DNA of 40,884 nucleotides from Pseudomonas sp. ZH-FAD. GTDB lineage: Bacteria; Pseudomonadota; Gammaproteobacteria; Pseudomonadales; Pseudomonadaceae. Location: NCBI RefSeq assembly GCF_002803095.1, contig NZ_PGLR01000051.1, forward strand, positions 1 to 40,884, in the 5' to 3' direction. A model generated the notes under the pieces. It saw only the letters and a program-made list of their open reading frames with translations, was not told the DNA's origin and searched no databases. Both the position numbers and the translations under genes were made by a program. The first letter of the stretch is position 1, and every line of letters starts with the position of its first letter. Positions 16,431 through 25,361 of this stretch are shown one piece after another.

Positions 16431-19400
16431 TCAGTGACTGCCCGGATTGGCGCGAACATGTGCGACCTTCTCCGGCAGATTGTTCCAGGCGGGACGTTCA
16501 CCGGCGAAGCGGTGGCGCAGGTAACTGGCCAGATCCGCCACCTGGCGGTCGCTCAGGTTGTCCTTGAACGCTGGCATGTAGCCCAGATCCGGCGTAGCCG
16601 GCTTGTCGATGCCGTGCAGGATGACGTTCAGCAGATTGTCGGGGATAGCGCTATGTACGTTGCTGTTGACCGCCATCGACGGGCTGACGCCGAACAGTTG
16701 GGGCCCTTTACCGTCGCTGTGACACGCCAGGCAGGCCCCTTCGAAAATCCGCTGGCCACGGCTCAGCGAGAGGCTATCGACGACATCGGTGGTGGTGCTC
16801 CTGGTGGCAGGCGCCGTGTTCGTATTGCCATCGAGTGACACCAGATAGTGGGCGATGGCCTCCACGTCGCTCTTGGGCAGCAATGCCAGTTCGCTGACCA
16901 CCGGGCCCATGGGGCCGGCTGCCACACCATGTCGGCTGGAGAAACCGCTGCTCAGGTATTCGCTCAGCTCGGCCTCCGTCCAAGGGACGCCGCTGCTGCT
17001 CAGGGCATTCAAGGCAGGCGCTTCCCAGCCATCGACCATGCCACCGGCTAGAAATGCCTTGCCGGTTTTCTCCGCACCTAGAAGGTTGCGTGGCGAGTGG
17101 CAGGCTGCGCAATGGCCCAGGCCGTTGACCAGGTAAGCACCGCGGTTCCACTGTTCGCTACGGTCGGCGTTGGCCTGGTATTCGCCGCGGCCGAGAAACA
17201 GAGTGTTCCAGCCGGCCATCAGCGGGCGGATATTGAATGGAAAGCTCATCTGGTTGGTGGGTGCGGACTGTCTTACCGGCGCCTGCGACATCAAATAGGC
17301 ATAGAGCGCCTGCATGTCGGTGTCGCTGATGGTGTGAAATGCGGTGTAGGGGAAGGCCGGGTAGAGATGGCGACCGTCGCGGCTGATACCTTCGCGCATG
17401 GCGCGTTCGAAGGCGCCGAATGACCAGGTACCGATGCCGGTTTCCCGATCCGGAGTGATGTTGGTGCTGTACAGCGTGCCGAATGGCGTTTCCATGGCCA
17501 GGCCGCCGGCGTTGGTCGCGCCCTCCGGCGCGGTATGGCACACCGCACAATCACCGGCGGCCGCCAGCAAGCGGCCGCGTTCCAGTGTGGCGGCAGACCA
17601 GGTGCCCGGCGCGGCCGGTGCTACCGGGGCGATTTCGGCGCGCCAGGGCAGGACGGTGGCAAGCAGGCCCAGGGCAGTGCCGAACACACCAGCCAGGCCG
17701 CCCAGCCACCATTTGTTGCGATTTTTGCTGGCTGGGACGGGCGTGGCTGGTGCTCCGCTGTTCGAGGGGCTGCCGTTGAGCGCGGCTCTTACCCGTTCTG
17801 CGGTGATTGGCAGCTCGCGAAAGCGCAGGCCGGTGGCATCGTAGATGGCGTTGGCGATGGCCGCCGCGCTGGGCACCGAGGCCGACTCGCCGCTGCCCAT
17901 GGGCGGCTCGCTCTGGCGCGGCATCATCATCACGTCGATGGCGGGCACTTCGGGGAAGGTGAGAATCGGATAGGTGCCCCATTCACTGCTGGCGACCTTG
18001 GACTCCTCGAACTGCACCTGCTCCTTGAGCACGCGGCTGGTGGACTGCACCACGTTGCCGTGTATCTGGTGGCGCACGCCGTCGGGGTTGATCATCATGC
18101 CGGCGTCGTGGCCGATCACTACGCGGGTCACCGCCACTTCACCGGTGCGCTTGTCCACCGCCACGTCGGCGACCCAGGCCGCCCAGGCAGCGCCGAAGCC
18201 GGGGAACTTGCTATGGATGTAGCGCGCATAGGCGAAGCCGCGACCGCGCAGCACGTCACCCTCGGCGGGCGTTTGCTGCGGTTGGGTGTGGGGTTGCCAG
18301 TCGGCGCGCTTGGCCGTGGCCTCGATCAGTTCGCGCGCCCTGGGGTCATCCTTCAGATGCTGCAACCGGTACTGCACGGGGTCGACGCCCGCGGCGAAGG
18401 CCAACTCGTCTATATACGACTCATGGGCGAAGCTGTTGGGCAGCGCCGAGACGCCGCGCATCCACGAGGCCCGTACCAGCGGCGCCATGTCATTGATGGT
18501 CACGCGCATGTGTTCGTAGTCGTAGGGCGGTATCGAGGTGCGGTCGCCCATCTCGAACATCATCGGCACGGGCTCTACACGGCCGGTAAGCAGCAAGGCC
18601 AGAGTTGGCGCGCCATTGGACGGGTAGCTGGTCTGGAAGTCGTAGGCGCTGATGCTGCCGTCGGTATTCAGGCCGCCGTCCACTTCCATCAGTTGCGCGG
18701 TGCCCTTGGGTTCCCACACGTGTTCCTGCTCGCGGGTCAGCTGCACCCGCACCGGCTTGCCCACGGCGCGAGACAGCAGCAGCGCATCGGCGCAGACATC
18801 GTCGGCGCAGTTGCGGCCGTAGCAGCCAGAGGCCTCCATGCGAATGATCTCGATGCGGCGCTCGTCGCACTCCAGCAGCCAGGCCAGATCGGCACGCAGC
18901 AGGTGCGGGTTTTGCGTACCCGACCAGACTCGCGAATGCTGTTCGTTGTAGTCGGCCAGGGCGCAGGACGGGCCGATGGAGGCGTGCAACTGGTAGGGCC
19001 ACAGGTAGGTACGGGTAAGGCGCTGGTCGGCCTCGTTCAGCGCCTGCTCGACGTTGCCTTTGTCGAGCACGGTGCGGGCGATGCGCGGGTTGTCGCGAAT
19101 GGCCTGGGCGACATCACGCAGGTCAGGCAATTTCTGCGTCCAGGGTTTCCATTCAATGCGTAGCTGCTGCGCCGCACGAATGGCTTGTTCCTCACGCTCG
19201 GCGACCACGCCGACGAAGTCACGAATCACCACCACGGCGACGATGCCGGGAAGGTCGGCGATGGAGCTTTCATCCACCGAGAGCAGGCTGTTGCCGACGA
19301 AATCGCCGCTGTCATAACCCGCATAGGGAGGGCGGATGACGCGGCCGTGCAGCATGCCGGGCAGGCGCATGTCGTGCACATAGGTGAGTTCGCCGGTGGC

Positions 19401-19991
19401 TTTGGCCGGGATATCCACACGTGCCGCGCCCTGGCCGACCAGGCGGTATTCGCTGGCCGGCTTGAGCGGTGCATCGCCGCTGATTTCCAGGCGAATATGC
19501 TGGCCAGTGATCAGCTCACCGAAACCCAGCTGGCGGCCATCGGGATGGGTGAACACGCCGTCCTCGAGGCTCAGCTGTTCGCCTGGCGTTTGCCAGCGTT
19601 CGCTGGCCTGATGCAGCAGGTGGCGGCGTGCTTCGGCGGCAGCGTTGCGCAAGGGCACGGCGCTGATCTGGATGGTCGCGCTGGCGATGGTGGCGCCCTG
19701 GTTGGGCGCGCGCTCGGTATCACCCAGCACCATCTCCACCTGGTCCAGCCGCAGGTACAGCTCTTCGGCGACGATCTGCGCCAGGGAGGTACGAATACCC
19801 GTGCCCAGATCCACATGCCCATTGAAGGCGTACACCTTGCCGGCCCCGGTGATGGCCAGGAACAGCCCCAGTTCCTTGGGTTTGAGCGTGGCGCTCTGGC
19901 CCTTGGGCATGGGGCCGGACGGTGGCTGAATGGTATCGACGACCAGCAAGACGTCGGGTTGGGCGAGCCATTGTTCTAGCGTCATCTGCAT
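16431..19991 (-). CDS. nicB: Nicotinate dehydrogenase subunit B, molybdopterin plus tri-haem cytochrome c
   Basis: This 1186-residue subunit, with NicA, hydroxylates nicotinate to 6-hydroxynicotinate. Residues 1 to about 740 are a molybdopterin domain of the xanthine dehydrogenase family in the permuted order seen in isoquinoline oxidoreductase IorB, with the a/b hammerhead starting near residue 200. A membrane helix follows at about 757-784 (WWLGGLAGVFGTALGLLATV). Three haem motifs then occur: CAVCH near 817, CAACH near 962 and CLACH near 1088, which pass electrons to the respiratory chain rather than to NAD. P. putida NicB is almost the same length. The gene overlaps nicA by ten bases and is co-transcribed with it. 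Confidence 0.95.
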   Translation of the reverse strand: MQMTLEQWLAQPDVLLVVDTIQPPSGPMPKGQSATLKPKELGLFLAITGAGKVYAFNGHVDLGTGIRTSLAQIVAEELYLRLDQVEMVLGDTERAPNQGATIASATIQISAVPLRNAAAEARRHLLHQASERWQTPGEQLSLEDGVFTHPDGRQLGFGELITGQHIRLEISGDAPLKPASEYRLVGQGAARVDIPAKATGELTYVHDMRLPGMLHGRVIRPPYAGYDSGDFVGNSLLSVDESSIADLPGIVAVVVIRDFVGVVAEREEQAIRAAQQLRIEWKPWTQKLPDLRDVAQAIRDNPRIARTVLDKGNVEQALNEADQRLTRTYLWPYQLHASIGPSCALADYNEQHSRVWSGTQNPHLLRADLAWLLECDERRIEIIRMEASGCYGRNCADDVCADALLLSRAVGKPVRVQLTREQEHVWEPKGTAQLMEVDGGLNTDGSISAYDFQTSYPSNGAPTLALLLTGRVEPVPMMFEMGDRTSIPPYDYEHMRVTINDMAPLVRASWMRGVSALPNSFAHESYIDELAFAAGVDPVQYRLQHLKDDPRARELIEATAKRADWQPHTQPQQTPAEGDVLRGRGFAYARYIHSKFPGFGAAWAAWVADVAVDKRTGEVAVTRVVIGHDAGMMINPDGVRHQIHGNVVQSTSRVLKEQVQFEESKVASSEWGTYPILTFPEVPAIDVMMMPRQSEPPMGSGESASVPSAAAIANAIYDATGLRFRELPITAERVRAALNGSPSNSGAPATPVPASKNRNKWWLGGLAGVFGTALGLLATVLPWRAEIAPVAPAAPGTWSAATLERGRLLAAAGDCAVCHTAPEGATNAGGLAMETPFGTLYSTNITPDRETGIGTWSFGAFERAMREGISRDGRHLYPAFPYTAFHTISDTDMQALYAYLMSQAPVRQSAPTNQMSFPFNIRPLMAGWNTLFLGRGEYQANADRSEQWNRGAYLVNGLGHCAACHSPRNLLGAEKTGKAFLAGGMVDGWEAPALNALSSSGVPWTEAELSEYLSSGFSSRHGVAAGPMGPVVSELALLPKSDVEAIAHYLVSLDGNTNTAPATRSTTTDVVDSLSLSRGQRIFEGACLACHSDGKGPQLFGVSPSMAVNSNVHSAIPDNLLNVILHGIDKPATPDLGYMPAFKDNLSDRQVADLASYLRHRFAGERPAWNNLPEKVAHVRANPGSH

Positions 19992-20476
19992 GGGCTGTCT
20001 CCGTGCGGGGCGGCCGGGCGGCCAGCGGCGCGCAGGGCGGCGCGCATGATTTCAACGTGAGTACCGCAGCGGCACAGGTTGGCCGATAGTTCGCTGCGCA
20101 GCTGTTCGTCACTGGGGTTGGGGTCGCGCAGCAGCAGCGCCTTGATGGTCATGATCATGCCGTTGAGGCAATAGCCGCATTGCGCCGCCTGTTCGGTGAT
20201 AAAGGCTTGTTGCACCGGATCAGGGCAGTTGCGACTGCCCAGGCCCTCCAGCGTTGTAACGGTGCGGCCTACGGCACCAACGACTGGAAATACGCAAGAG
20301 CGCGTGGCGCGACCATCGACGATTACCGTGCAGGCGCCACACTCGCCAAGGCCGCAGCCGTACTTGGGACCATTGAGAGCTAGGTCATTACGCAGGATAT
20401 AGAGCAGTGGGGTCTGTGGTTCAGCGCATAGCTGTACCGCTTCTCCATTCACCTGCAGGGTCAGGGTCTTTTCCAT
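19982..20476 (-). CDS. nicA: Nicotinate dehydrogenase subunit A, 2Fe-2S protein
   Basis: This 164-residue small subunit carries two 2Fe-2S clusters that link the molybdenum site of NicB to its haems. The plant-type ferredoxin cluster motif (CGLGECGACTVIVDGRATRSC split over residues 41-61) and the second, xanthine-dehydrogenase type set (CGYC and CRC within QCGYCLNGM and NLCRCGTH) are complete. No FAD subunit is present, as expected for this family. It is the first gene of the nicAB operon, with a palindromic candidate operator upstream. Confidence 0.95.
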   Translation of the reverse strand: MEKTLTLQVNGEAVQLCAEPQTPLLYILRNDLALNGPKYGCGLGECGACTVIVDGRATRSCVFPVVGAVGRTVTTLEGLGSRNCPDPVQQAFITEQAAQCGYCLNGMIMTIKALLLRDPNPSDEQLRSELSANLCRCGTHVEIMRAALRAAGRPAAPHGDSPCR

Positions 20477-20538
20477 GGGGTGCCTTGTCTGCCCGATCCC
20501 GGCGTTACCGCAATACTCAGGAAATAGGCTTTTATTTC

Positions 20539-20584
20539 GTTAAGTGCTTACTGCACGAAAGGTGCGTTTTGGTAGGCAAGTAAC
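20539..20584. promoter_or_regulatory. Nested inverted repeat upstream of nicA, candidate NicS operator
   Basis: Outer arms GTTAAGTGCTTAC and GTAGGCAAGTAAC match inverted at 10 of 13 positions and enclose a perfect inner repeat GCAC-GAAAG-GTGC (20553-20565). The site is 63-108 bases upstream of the nicA start. A TetR repressor site is expected here by comparison with P. putida; assignment to NicS is inference. Confidence 0.35.
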
Positions 20585-20685
20585 GGGCCAGGCGAGATGG
20601 GGGGCTTGATTTCGAGCGTGACGGGGCAGGTTCCCTGAGGCGAGGATGCGTTGCCGCGTGGTGATACCAGGAGGGAGGTGGCGGA

Positions 20686-21135
20686 CTATTCGCTGCTGTC
20701 GTTCATCTTGCGCAGCAGGTAGAGGATGGCGATGCGTTCGCCCGGGTTGAGGCTGCCCATGGTCAGTTCGCTGATCTTCTGGGCGCAGGGGATCATCTCA
20801 CTGAGCAGGGCGCTGCCCGCTTCGGTCAGCTCGACGATAACCTTGCGTTTGTCACTGGGATCCGGCGACAAGGCAATCAGGTCGCGGGCCTTGAGGCGTT
20901 CGACGATGCCGCGGATGGTGGCCTGATCGACTGCAGTGGCTTTGATCAGCTCGGCTTGGGAGCTGGGACCATGGTCGCGCAGCGCGCACAGGGTAACGAA
21001 CTGAATGGACGTAAGCTGGGCGTCGCAGGCGTTCTGCTGAAAGATCGCGGTATGGCGTTGATAAGCCTTGCGCAACAAGTGGCCGATCTGTTCGGTGACC
21101 TGATAGGTATTGGCAGACGAATCATCAATCGACAT
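20686..21135 (-). CDS. nicR: MarR family regulator NicR, likely repressor of the lower nic genes
   Basis: This 149-residue MarR family repressor has a winged helix at about residues 45-110 (SSQAELIKATAVDQATIRGI, then the wing with DPSDKRKVIVELTEAG). In P. putida NicR represses the nicCDEFTP and nicX operons and is released by 6-hydroxynicotinate. The ATG at 21135 is preferred over a TTG 18 bases upstream. A possible -10 box TATACT lies about 32 bases before it (21167-21172). It sits between nicX and nicA, all on the minus strand. Confidence 0.87.
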   Translation of the reverse strand: MSIDDSSANTYQVTEQIGHLLRKAYQRHTAIFQQNACDAQLTSIQFVTLCALRDHGPSSQAELIKATAVDQATIRGIVERLKARDLIALSPDPSDKRKVIVELTEAGSALLSEMIPCAQKISELTMGSLNPGERIAILYLLRKMNDSSE

Positions 21136-21209
21136 GGGAAACTTCGCTTCCAATTGCTGGGAGGCGAGTATAACCGCGCAATGCGGTGAGGTGTTTTGTC
21201 AGGGGGGTC

Positions 21210-21243
21210 GGAGAGCGCTCCGCGTCATGCGGAGCTTCTCTCC
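21210..21243 (-). terminator. Hairpin downstream of nicX
   Basis: A strong stem (GGAGAG.GCTCCGC with GCGGAGC..CTCTCC, loop GTCAT) lies between the nicX stop codon and the nicR promoter region. There is no clear T tract, so it may attenuate rather than fully stop the nicX transcript. Confidence 0.45.
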
Positions 21244-21265
21244 CTTGGGGCTGCCCGACGCGTTG

Positions 21266-22318
21266 TCAGCCGACCTTTGACGCTGGCGGGTAGACCACGT
21301 CGCCAGCCAGTACCACGGCCTGGTCGTCCAGATAGATGTCGCAGTTGCGCAGCGGAATATCCAGGTGGCAGGGCGTCTTGCGAGTACCACCGACCTCGGT
21401 GTTCGGCCCCGTGGAGAACAAGAAGTTGCCGTAGAAGGCGCGTGCATCCATGCACATGCCGTCGTTGCGGTCGTGCAGGCCCATGGCTGTCCACTGTGCG
21501 CGAGGTTGCAGGCCCCAGCCAATGTGGGAAATGCCGTACACCTCGGGGTCCTTGAAGTACTTCAGGTAATCGCGCAGGTACTCGGCTTCGAAGCCGCCAT
21601 GGATGCCGGTGATAAAGCCCTTGTCGATCTCCAGGGTGATGCGCTCGCGGCAGTAGTTCTTGAACGGCAGCACGATGTCACCGACATCCAGCACCAGGGT
21701 GCCCTGGGCGCTTTCCTCGTTGGGCCAGCTGAACAGAAAGCCACTGGGCCAGTGGTCCCAGCGCCCCGGCTCGTCGGCGAAGCCGTATTCGGTCACTGCC
21801 GGGTACTGCCCCAGCTCGGCGTGGAAGTCGCTGCCCGCTGCCGAGCGCACGTGCAGGCTGCGCGCCTGCTTGAGCAGCGCCTCGCTGGCCAGCACGCGGC
21901 GCTTGTCGTCTTCGGTCGGCAGCATGCGCGCCAGCACCTCCGGGGGCTCCACGGCCAGCAGGATGCGCGTGCCGGTCTTGAGGATCTGCTCCTGCTCGGG
22001 CGAGTGCAGCAGCATCATGGTGTCGACGACCAGGTCGGCTGCTTCCAGTGCGCGCTGGGCCGCCAGGTTGCCGGTCAGCGCGGTGTCGCCGCAGTAGGCG
22101 GTCATGTCATTGCCCATCGCGCGCGGGTGGTTGAAGGACGGCAGCTCGACTGCATACACCTTGGCTTTCAGGCGCTGCGCGGCGTCCATCGCCGCGCGTA
22201 CGGTGCGCGGGTTGGAGTAATGACTCTTGAGAATGGCGACGCTCTGGGTCGCGTCGACGCGGGAGAGGGTCAACACCTGTTCGAACATCTGGGTCAGTTC
22301 ACTATCGCTTACCGGCAT
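21266..22318 (-). CDS. nicX: 2,5-dihydroxypyridine 5,6-dioxygenase NicX
   Basis: This 350-residue non-haem iron dioxygenase opens the ring of 2,5-dihydroxypyridine to N-formylmaleamate. It belongs to the fold shared with M29-type metallopeptidases. The iron ligands reported for P. putida NicX are matched at His265 (GISHIGWG), His318 and Asp320 (PCHLDIPL); a glutamate ligand near 177 fits the EYGFADEPGRW stretch. Length equals the P. putida enzyme. It is divergent from nicC across a 317-base region with palindromic sites. Confidence 0.95.
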   Translation of the reverse strand: MPVSDSELTQMFEQVLTLSRVDATQSVAILKSHYSNPRTVRAAMDAAQRLKAKVYAVELPSFNHPRAMGNDMTAYCGDTALTGNLAAQRALEAADLVVDTMMLLHSPEQEQILKTGTRILLAVEPPEVLARMLPTEDDKRRVLASEALLKQARSLHVRSAAGSDFHAELGQYPAVTEYGFADEPGRWDHWPSGFLFSWPNEESAQGTLVLDVGDIVLPFKNYCRERITLEIDKGFITGIHGGFEAEYLRDYLKYFKDPEVYGISHIGWGLQPRAQWTAMGLHDRNDGMCMDARAFYGNFLFSTGPNTEVGGTRKTPCHLDIPLRNCDIYLDDQAVVLAGDVVYPPASKVG

Positions 22319-22390
22319 GGCAATTCTCCTGGTGGCTCTGCGCTGGGGTGCACCATCGTGGGTCGTGCTGCTAGCTATTGGTGCGCTTTT

Positions 22391-22408
22391 ATAGAGTGTT
22401 CACTCTAT
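22391..22408. promoter_or_regulatory. Perfect palindrome near nicX, candidate NicR operator
   Basis: ATAGAGTGTTCACTCTAT has 8-base arms around TT and lies 73-90 bases upstream of the nicX start. It shares the AGTG...CACT core with a second palindrome near nicC in the same divergent promoter region (22319-22635). The region between the two sites is AT-rich and otherwise holds no gene. Confidence 0.5.
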
Positions 22409-22565
22409 TTGTTTAGATGAAACATCATGCCTGCGCGATTGGCAATCTTTCTCTCAGTGCGTTACTGATCTACTCAAATAGCCATATTTGTGAGTATTTG
22501 TGGGTTTTTAGATCTTTATGAGGTGTTGAAGAAAATAATTCAGAAAGCTCTTCACTTTTCAAAAA

Positions 22566-22583
22566 TACAGTGCATACACTGTA
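22566..22583. promoter_or_regulatory. Perfect palindrome near nicC, candidate NicR operator
   Basis: TACAGTGCATACACTGTA has 7-base arms around CATA and lies about 53-70 bases upstream of the nicC start, where a repressor would block the nicCDEFTP promoter. Core and symmetry resemble the site at 22391-22408. Confidence 0.5.
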
Positions 22584-22635
22584 ATTGTCTTGCGGGAGTC
22601 ATCCCGTGTCGTACCCAAGAAAAGGAGAGATGCCC

Positions 22636-23784
22636 ATGGGGGCTCAACAGAAAATCGCCATCGTCGGCGCCGGCCTCGGGGGGGCAGCCGCCGCCACCTT
22701 GCTGCAGCAGGCAGGCTTCGAGGTGACCGTGTACGAGCAGTCGCCGGAGTTCTCACGCCTAGGGGCGGGTATCCACGTCGGCCCTAATGTGATGAAGATC
22801 TTCCGGCGCATGGGGCTGGAGCAGCCGCTGGAGCAGATGGGCTCGCATCCGGATTTCTGGCATAGCCGCGACGGCATCAGCGGTGATTACCTATCGCGCA
22901 TTCCCCTGGGTGAGTTCGCTCGCCGCGAGTACGGCGCGGCCTACGTCACCGTGCACCGCGGCGACATGCACGATTTGCAGATCAACAGCATCGCACCGGG
23001 CACCCTGCAGTTCGGTAAGAAGCTGGAAACCATCGTCGACGAGGGCGATCAGGTGCGCCTGACCTTCACCGACGGCAGCCAGGCCACAGCCGATATCGTG
23101 ATCGGCGCCGACGGCATTCACTCGAAGATCCGCGAAGAATTGCTGGGCGTCGAAGCGCCGATCTACAGCGGCTGGGTCGCGCACCGGGCATTGATCCGTG
23201 GCGAGAACCTGGTACGCCATGCCGACGTGTTCGAGCCCTGCGTGAAGTGGTGGACCGATGACCGCCACATGATGGTCTATCACACCACCGCCAAGCGTGA
23301 TGAGTACTACTTCGTCACCGGCGTACCCCACGAAGCCTGGGACTTCCAGGGCAACTACGTGGACAGCAGCCAGGAAGAGATGTTGGCGGCGTTCGAGGGC
23401 TATCACCCGACGGTGCAGAAGCTGATCCGCTCCACCGAAGACATCACCAAGTGGCCGCTGCGCAACCGCAACCCCTTGCCGCTATGGAGCCGTGGCCGCC
23501 TGGTGCTGCTGGGCGACGCCTGCCACCCGATGAAGCCGCACATGGCCCAGGGTGCCGGCATGGCTATCGAAGATGCGGCGATGCTCACCCGCTGCCTGCA
23601 GGAAACCGGGCTGACCGACTACCGCACCGCGTTCGAGCTTTACGAGGCCAACCGCAAGGAGCGTGCATCGCGCGTGCAGGCGGTTTCCAACGCCAACACC
23701 TTCCTGCGTACCCAGGAAGACCCGGCCTGGGTCTACGGCTATGACGTCTATGCCCAGCCGCTGAAAAGCGGGGTAGCGGCATGA
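22636..23784 (+). CDS. nicC: 6-hydroxynicotinate 3-monooxygenase NicC
   Basis: This 382-residue FAD monooxygenase converts 6-hydroxynicotinate to 2,5-dihydroxypyridine with loss of CO2, using NADH and O2. The FAD motif GAGLGGAAAATLL is at about residues 11-23, the DG motif is VIGADGIHSKIRE, and the GD motif is LLGDACHPMKPHMAQGAG. The ATG at 22636 stands eight bases after AGGAG; an ATG two codons upstream is too close to it. Length matches P. putida NicC. It is first in the plus-strand operon and overlaps nicD by four bases. Confidence 0.95.
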   Translation: MGAQQKIAIVGAGLGGAAAATLLQQAGFEVTVYEQSPEFSRLGAGIHVGPNVMKIFRRMGLEQPLEQMGSHPDFWHSRDGISGDYLSRIPLGEFARREYGAAYVTVHRGDMHDLQINSIAPGTLQFGKKLETIVDEGDQVRLTFTDGSQATADIVIGADGIHSKIREELLGVEAPIYSGWVAHRALIRGENLVRHADVFEPCVKWWTDDRHMMVYHTTAKRDEYYFVTGVPHEAWDFQGNYVDSSQEEMLAAFEGYHPTVQKLIRSTEDITKWPLRNRNPLPLWSRGRLVLLGDACHPMKPHMAQGAGMAIEDAAMLTRCLQETGLTDYRTAFELYEANRKERASRVQAVSNANTFLRTQEDPAWVYGYDVYAQPLKSGVAA

Positions 23785-24602
23785 GCACCCTGATCGGCGG
23801 CGGCAACGTACAGGCCAACGGCATCCGCCAGCACTACCTGCGCTATGGCGGTAAGGGGCCGGTGCTGTTGTTGGTGCCTGGCATCACCAGCCCAGCCATC
23901 ACCTGGGGCTTCGTCGGCGAGGTGCTGGGCCGTCAGTTCGACACCTACATTCTCGATGTACGCGGTCGTGGCTTGTCCTCCACCGGGCCGCAACTGGCCT
24001 ACGACACCGACACCTGCGCGGCGGACATCATCGCCTTCGCGGTCGCCCTGGGTCTCGAGCGCTACAGCCTGCTCGGTCACTCGATGGGCGCGCGCTTCGC
24101 CATTCGCGCCGCGGCGCTGGGCGCCGAGGGCCTGGAGCGCCTGGTGCTGATCGACCCACCGGTATCCGGGCCGGGCCGGCGCGACTATCCGAGCAAGCTG
24201 CCCTGGTACGTCGATTCCATTCGCCAGGCCGAGCAGGGCATGGACGCCGAGGCGATGAAAGTCTTCTGCCCGAGCTGGACACCCGAGCAACTGCAGTTGC
24301 GCGCCGAATGGCTGCACACCTGTTACGAGCCGGCCATCGTGCAGGCCTTCGAAGAGTTTCACAGCGTGGATATCCACCAGTACCTGCCAGCCGTCAAGCA
24401 GCCAGCGTTGCTGATGGTTGCCGGCCGCGGCGGGGTGATCGAGGCGGTCGACGAGGCCGAGCTGCGCGAACTCAAGCCGGACCTGCAGATCGTCCGGGTC
24501 AGCGATGCCGGGCACATGATTCCCTGGGACGACCTGGAAGGGTTCTTCGCCGCCTTCGGCGATTTTCTCGGTCAACCCATTCACCACGAGGTTCTGCCAT
24601 GA
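23781..24602 (+). CDS. nicD: N-formylmaleamate deformylase NicD
   Basis: This 273-residue alpha/beta hydrolase removes formate from N-formylmaleamate to give maleamate. The catalytic triad is visible at Ser101 (LLGHSMGAR), Asp125 (LVLIDPPV) and His245 (SDAGHMIPW), the same positions as in P. putida NicD. Overlaps of four bases on both sides (nicC and nicE) show tight coupling in the operon. Confidence 0.94.
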   Translation: MSTLIGGGNVQANGIRQHYLRYGGKGPVLLLVPGITSPAITWGFVGEVLGRQFDTYILDVRGRGLSSTGPQLAYDTDTCAADIIAFAVALGLERYSLLGHSMGARFAIRAAALGAEGLERLVLIDPPVSGPGRRDYPSKLPWYVDSIRQAEQGMDAEAMKVFCPSWTPEQLQLRAEWLHTCYEPAIVQAFEEFHSVDIHQYLPAVKQPALLMVAGRGGVIEAVDEAELRELKPDLQIVRVSDAGHMIPWDDLEGFFAAFGDFLGQPIHHEVLP

Positions 24603-25351
24603 GCAAGCTTTATCGCATCGGCCAGATCGTGCCGAGCTCCAACACCACCATGGAAACCGAGATCCCGGCGATGCTCAGCGCACGCCAGGCCATCCGCCCG
24701 GAGCGCTTTACCTTTCACTCGGCGCGCATGCGCATGAAACAGGTGAAGAAGGAAGAGCTGGCGGCCATGGATGCCGAGTCCGATCGTTGCGCGCTGGAGC
24801 TGTCCGACGCCAAGGTCGATGTGCTCGGTTATGCCTGTCTGGTGGCGATCATGGCCATGGGGCTTGGCTACCATCGCCAGTCCGAAAGTCGTCTGCGCCA
24901 GGTGACGGCCGACAATGACGCCAACTCGCCGGTGATCACCAGTGCCGGTGCCCTGGTCGAGGCGCTCAAGGTGATGAAGGCCAAGCGCATCGCCATCGTC
25001 GCGCCCTATATGAGGCCGCTCACCGAACTGGTGGTCGACTACATCCGCGAGGAAGGCTTCGAGGTGGTCGACTGGCGTGCCCTGGAAATACCCGACAACC
25101 TGCAGGTGGCGCGCCACGACCCGGCCAACCTGCCGGAGATCGTCGCGGGCATGAATCTGGAAGGTGTCGATGTGGTGGTGCTGTCGGCCTGCGTGCAGAT
25201 GCAATCGCTGCCGGCGGTGGCCAAGGTCGAGGCGCTGACTGGCAAACCGGTGGTGACGGCGGCCATCGCCACCACCTACAGCATGCTCAAGGCACTGGAC
25301 CTGGAGCCGATCGTGCCCGGCGCCGGTGCGCTGCTGTCCGGCGCCTACTGA
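24599..25351 (+). CDS. nicE: Maleate isomerase NicE
   Basis: This 250-residue member of the Asp/Glu racemase superfamily isomerises maleate to fumarate, the last step of the pathway. The two catalytic cysteines expected of maleate isomerases are Cys80 (VLGYACLVA) and Cys198 (VVVLSACVQMQSLP). The ATG overlaps the nicD stop as ATGA; the longer upstream frame lies in nicD and is not used. Confidence 0.94.
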   Translation: MSKLYRIGQIVPSSNTTMETEIPAMLSARQAIRPERFTFHSARMRMKQVKKEELAAMDAESDRCALELSDAKVDVLGYACLVAIMAMGLGYHRQSESRLRQVTADNDANSPVITSAGALVEALKVMKAKRIAIVAPYMRPLTELVVDYIREEGFEVVDWRALEIPDNLQVARHDPANLPEIVAGMNLEGVDVVVLSACVQMQSLPAVAKVEALTGKPVVTAAIATTYSMLKALDLEPIVPGAGALLSGAY

Positions 25352-25361
25352 GGAGGCGGCC

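Noticed and set aside
17535..19163. 542-residue plus-strand open frame opposite nicB
   Set aside because: This is a shadow of nicB, which has complete cofactor motifs; the antisense product has no recognisable features.
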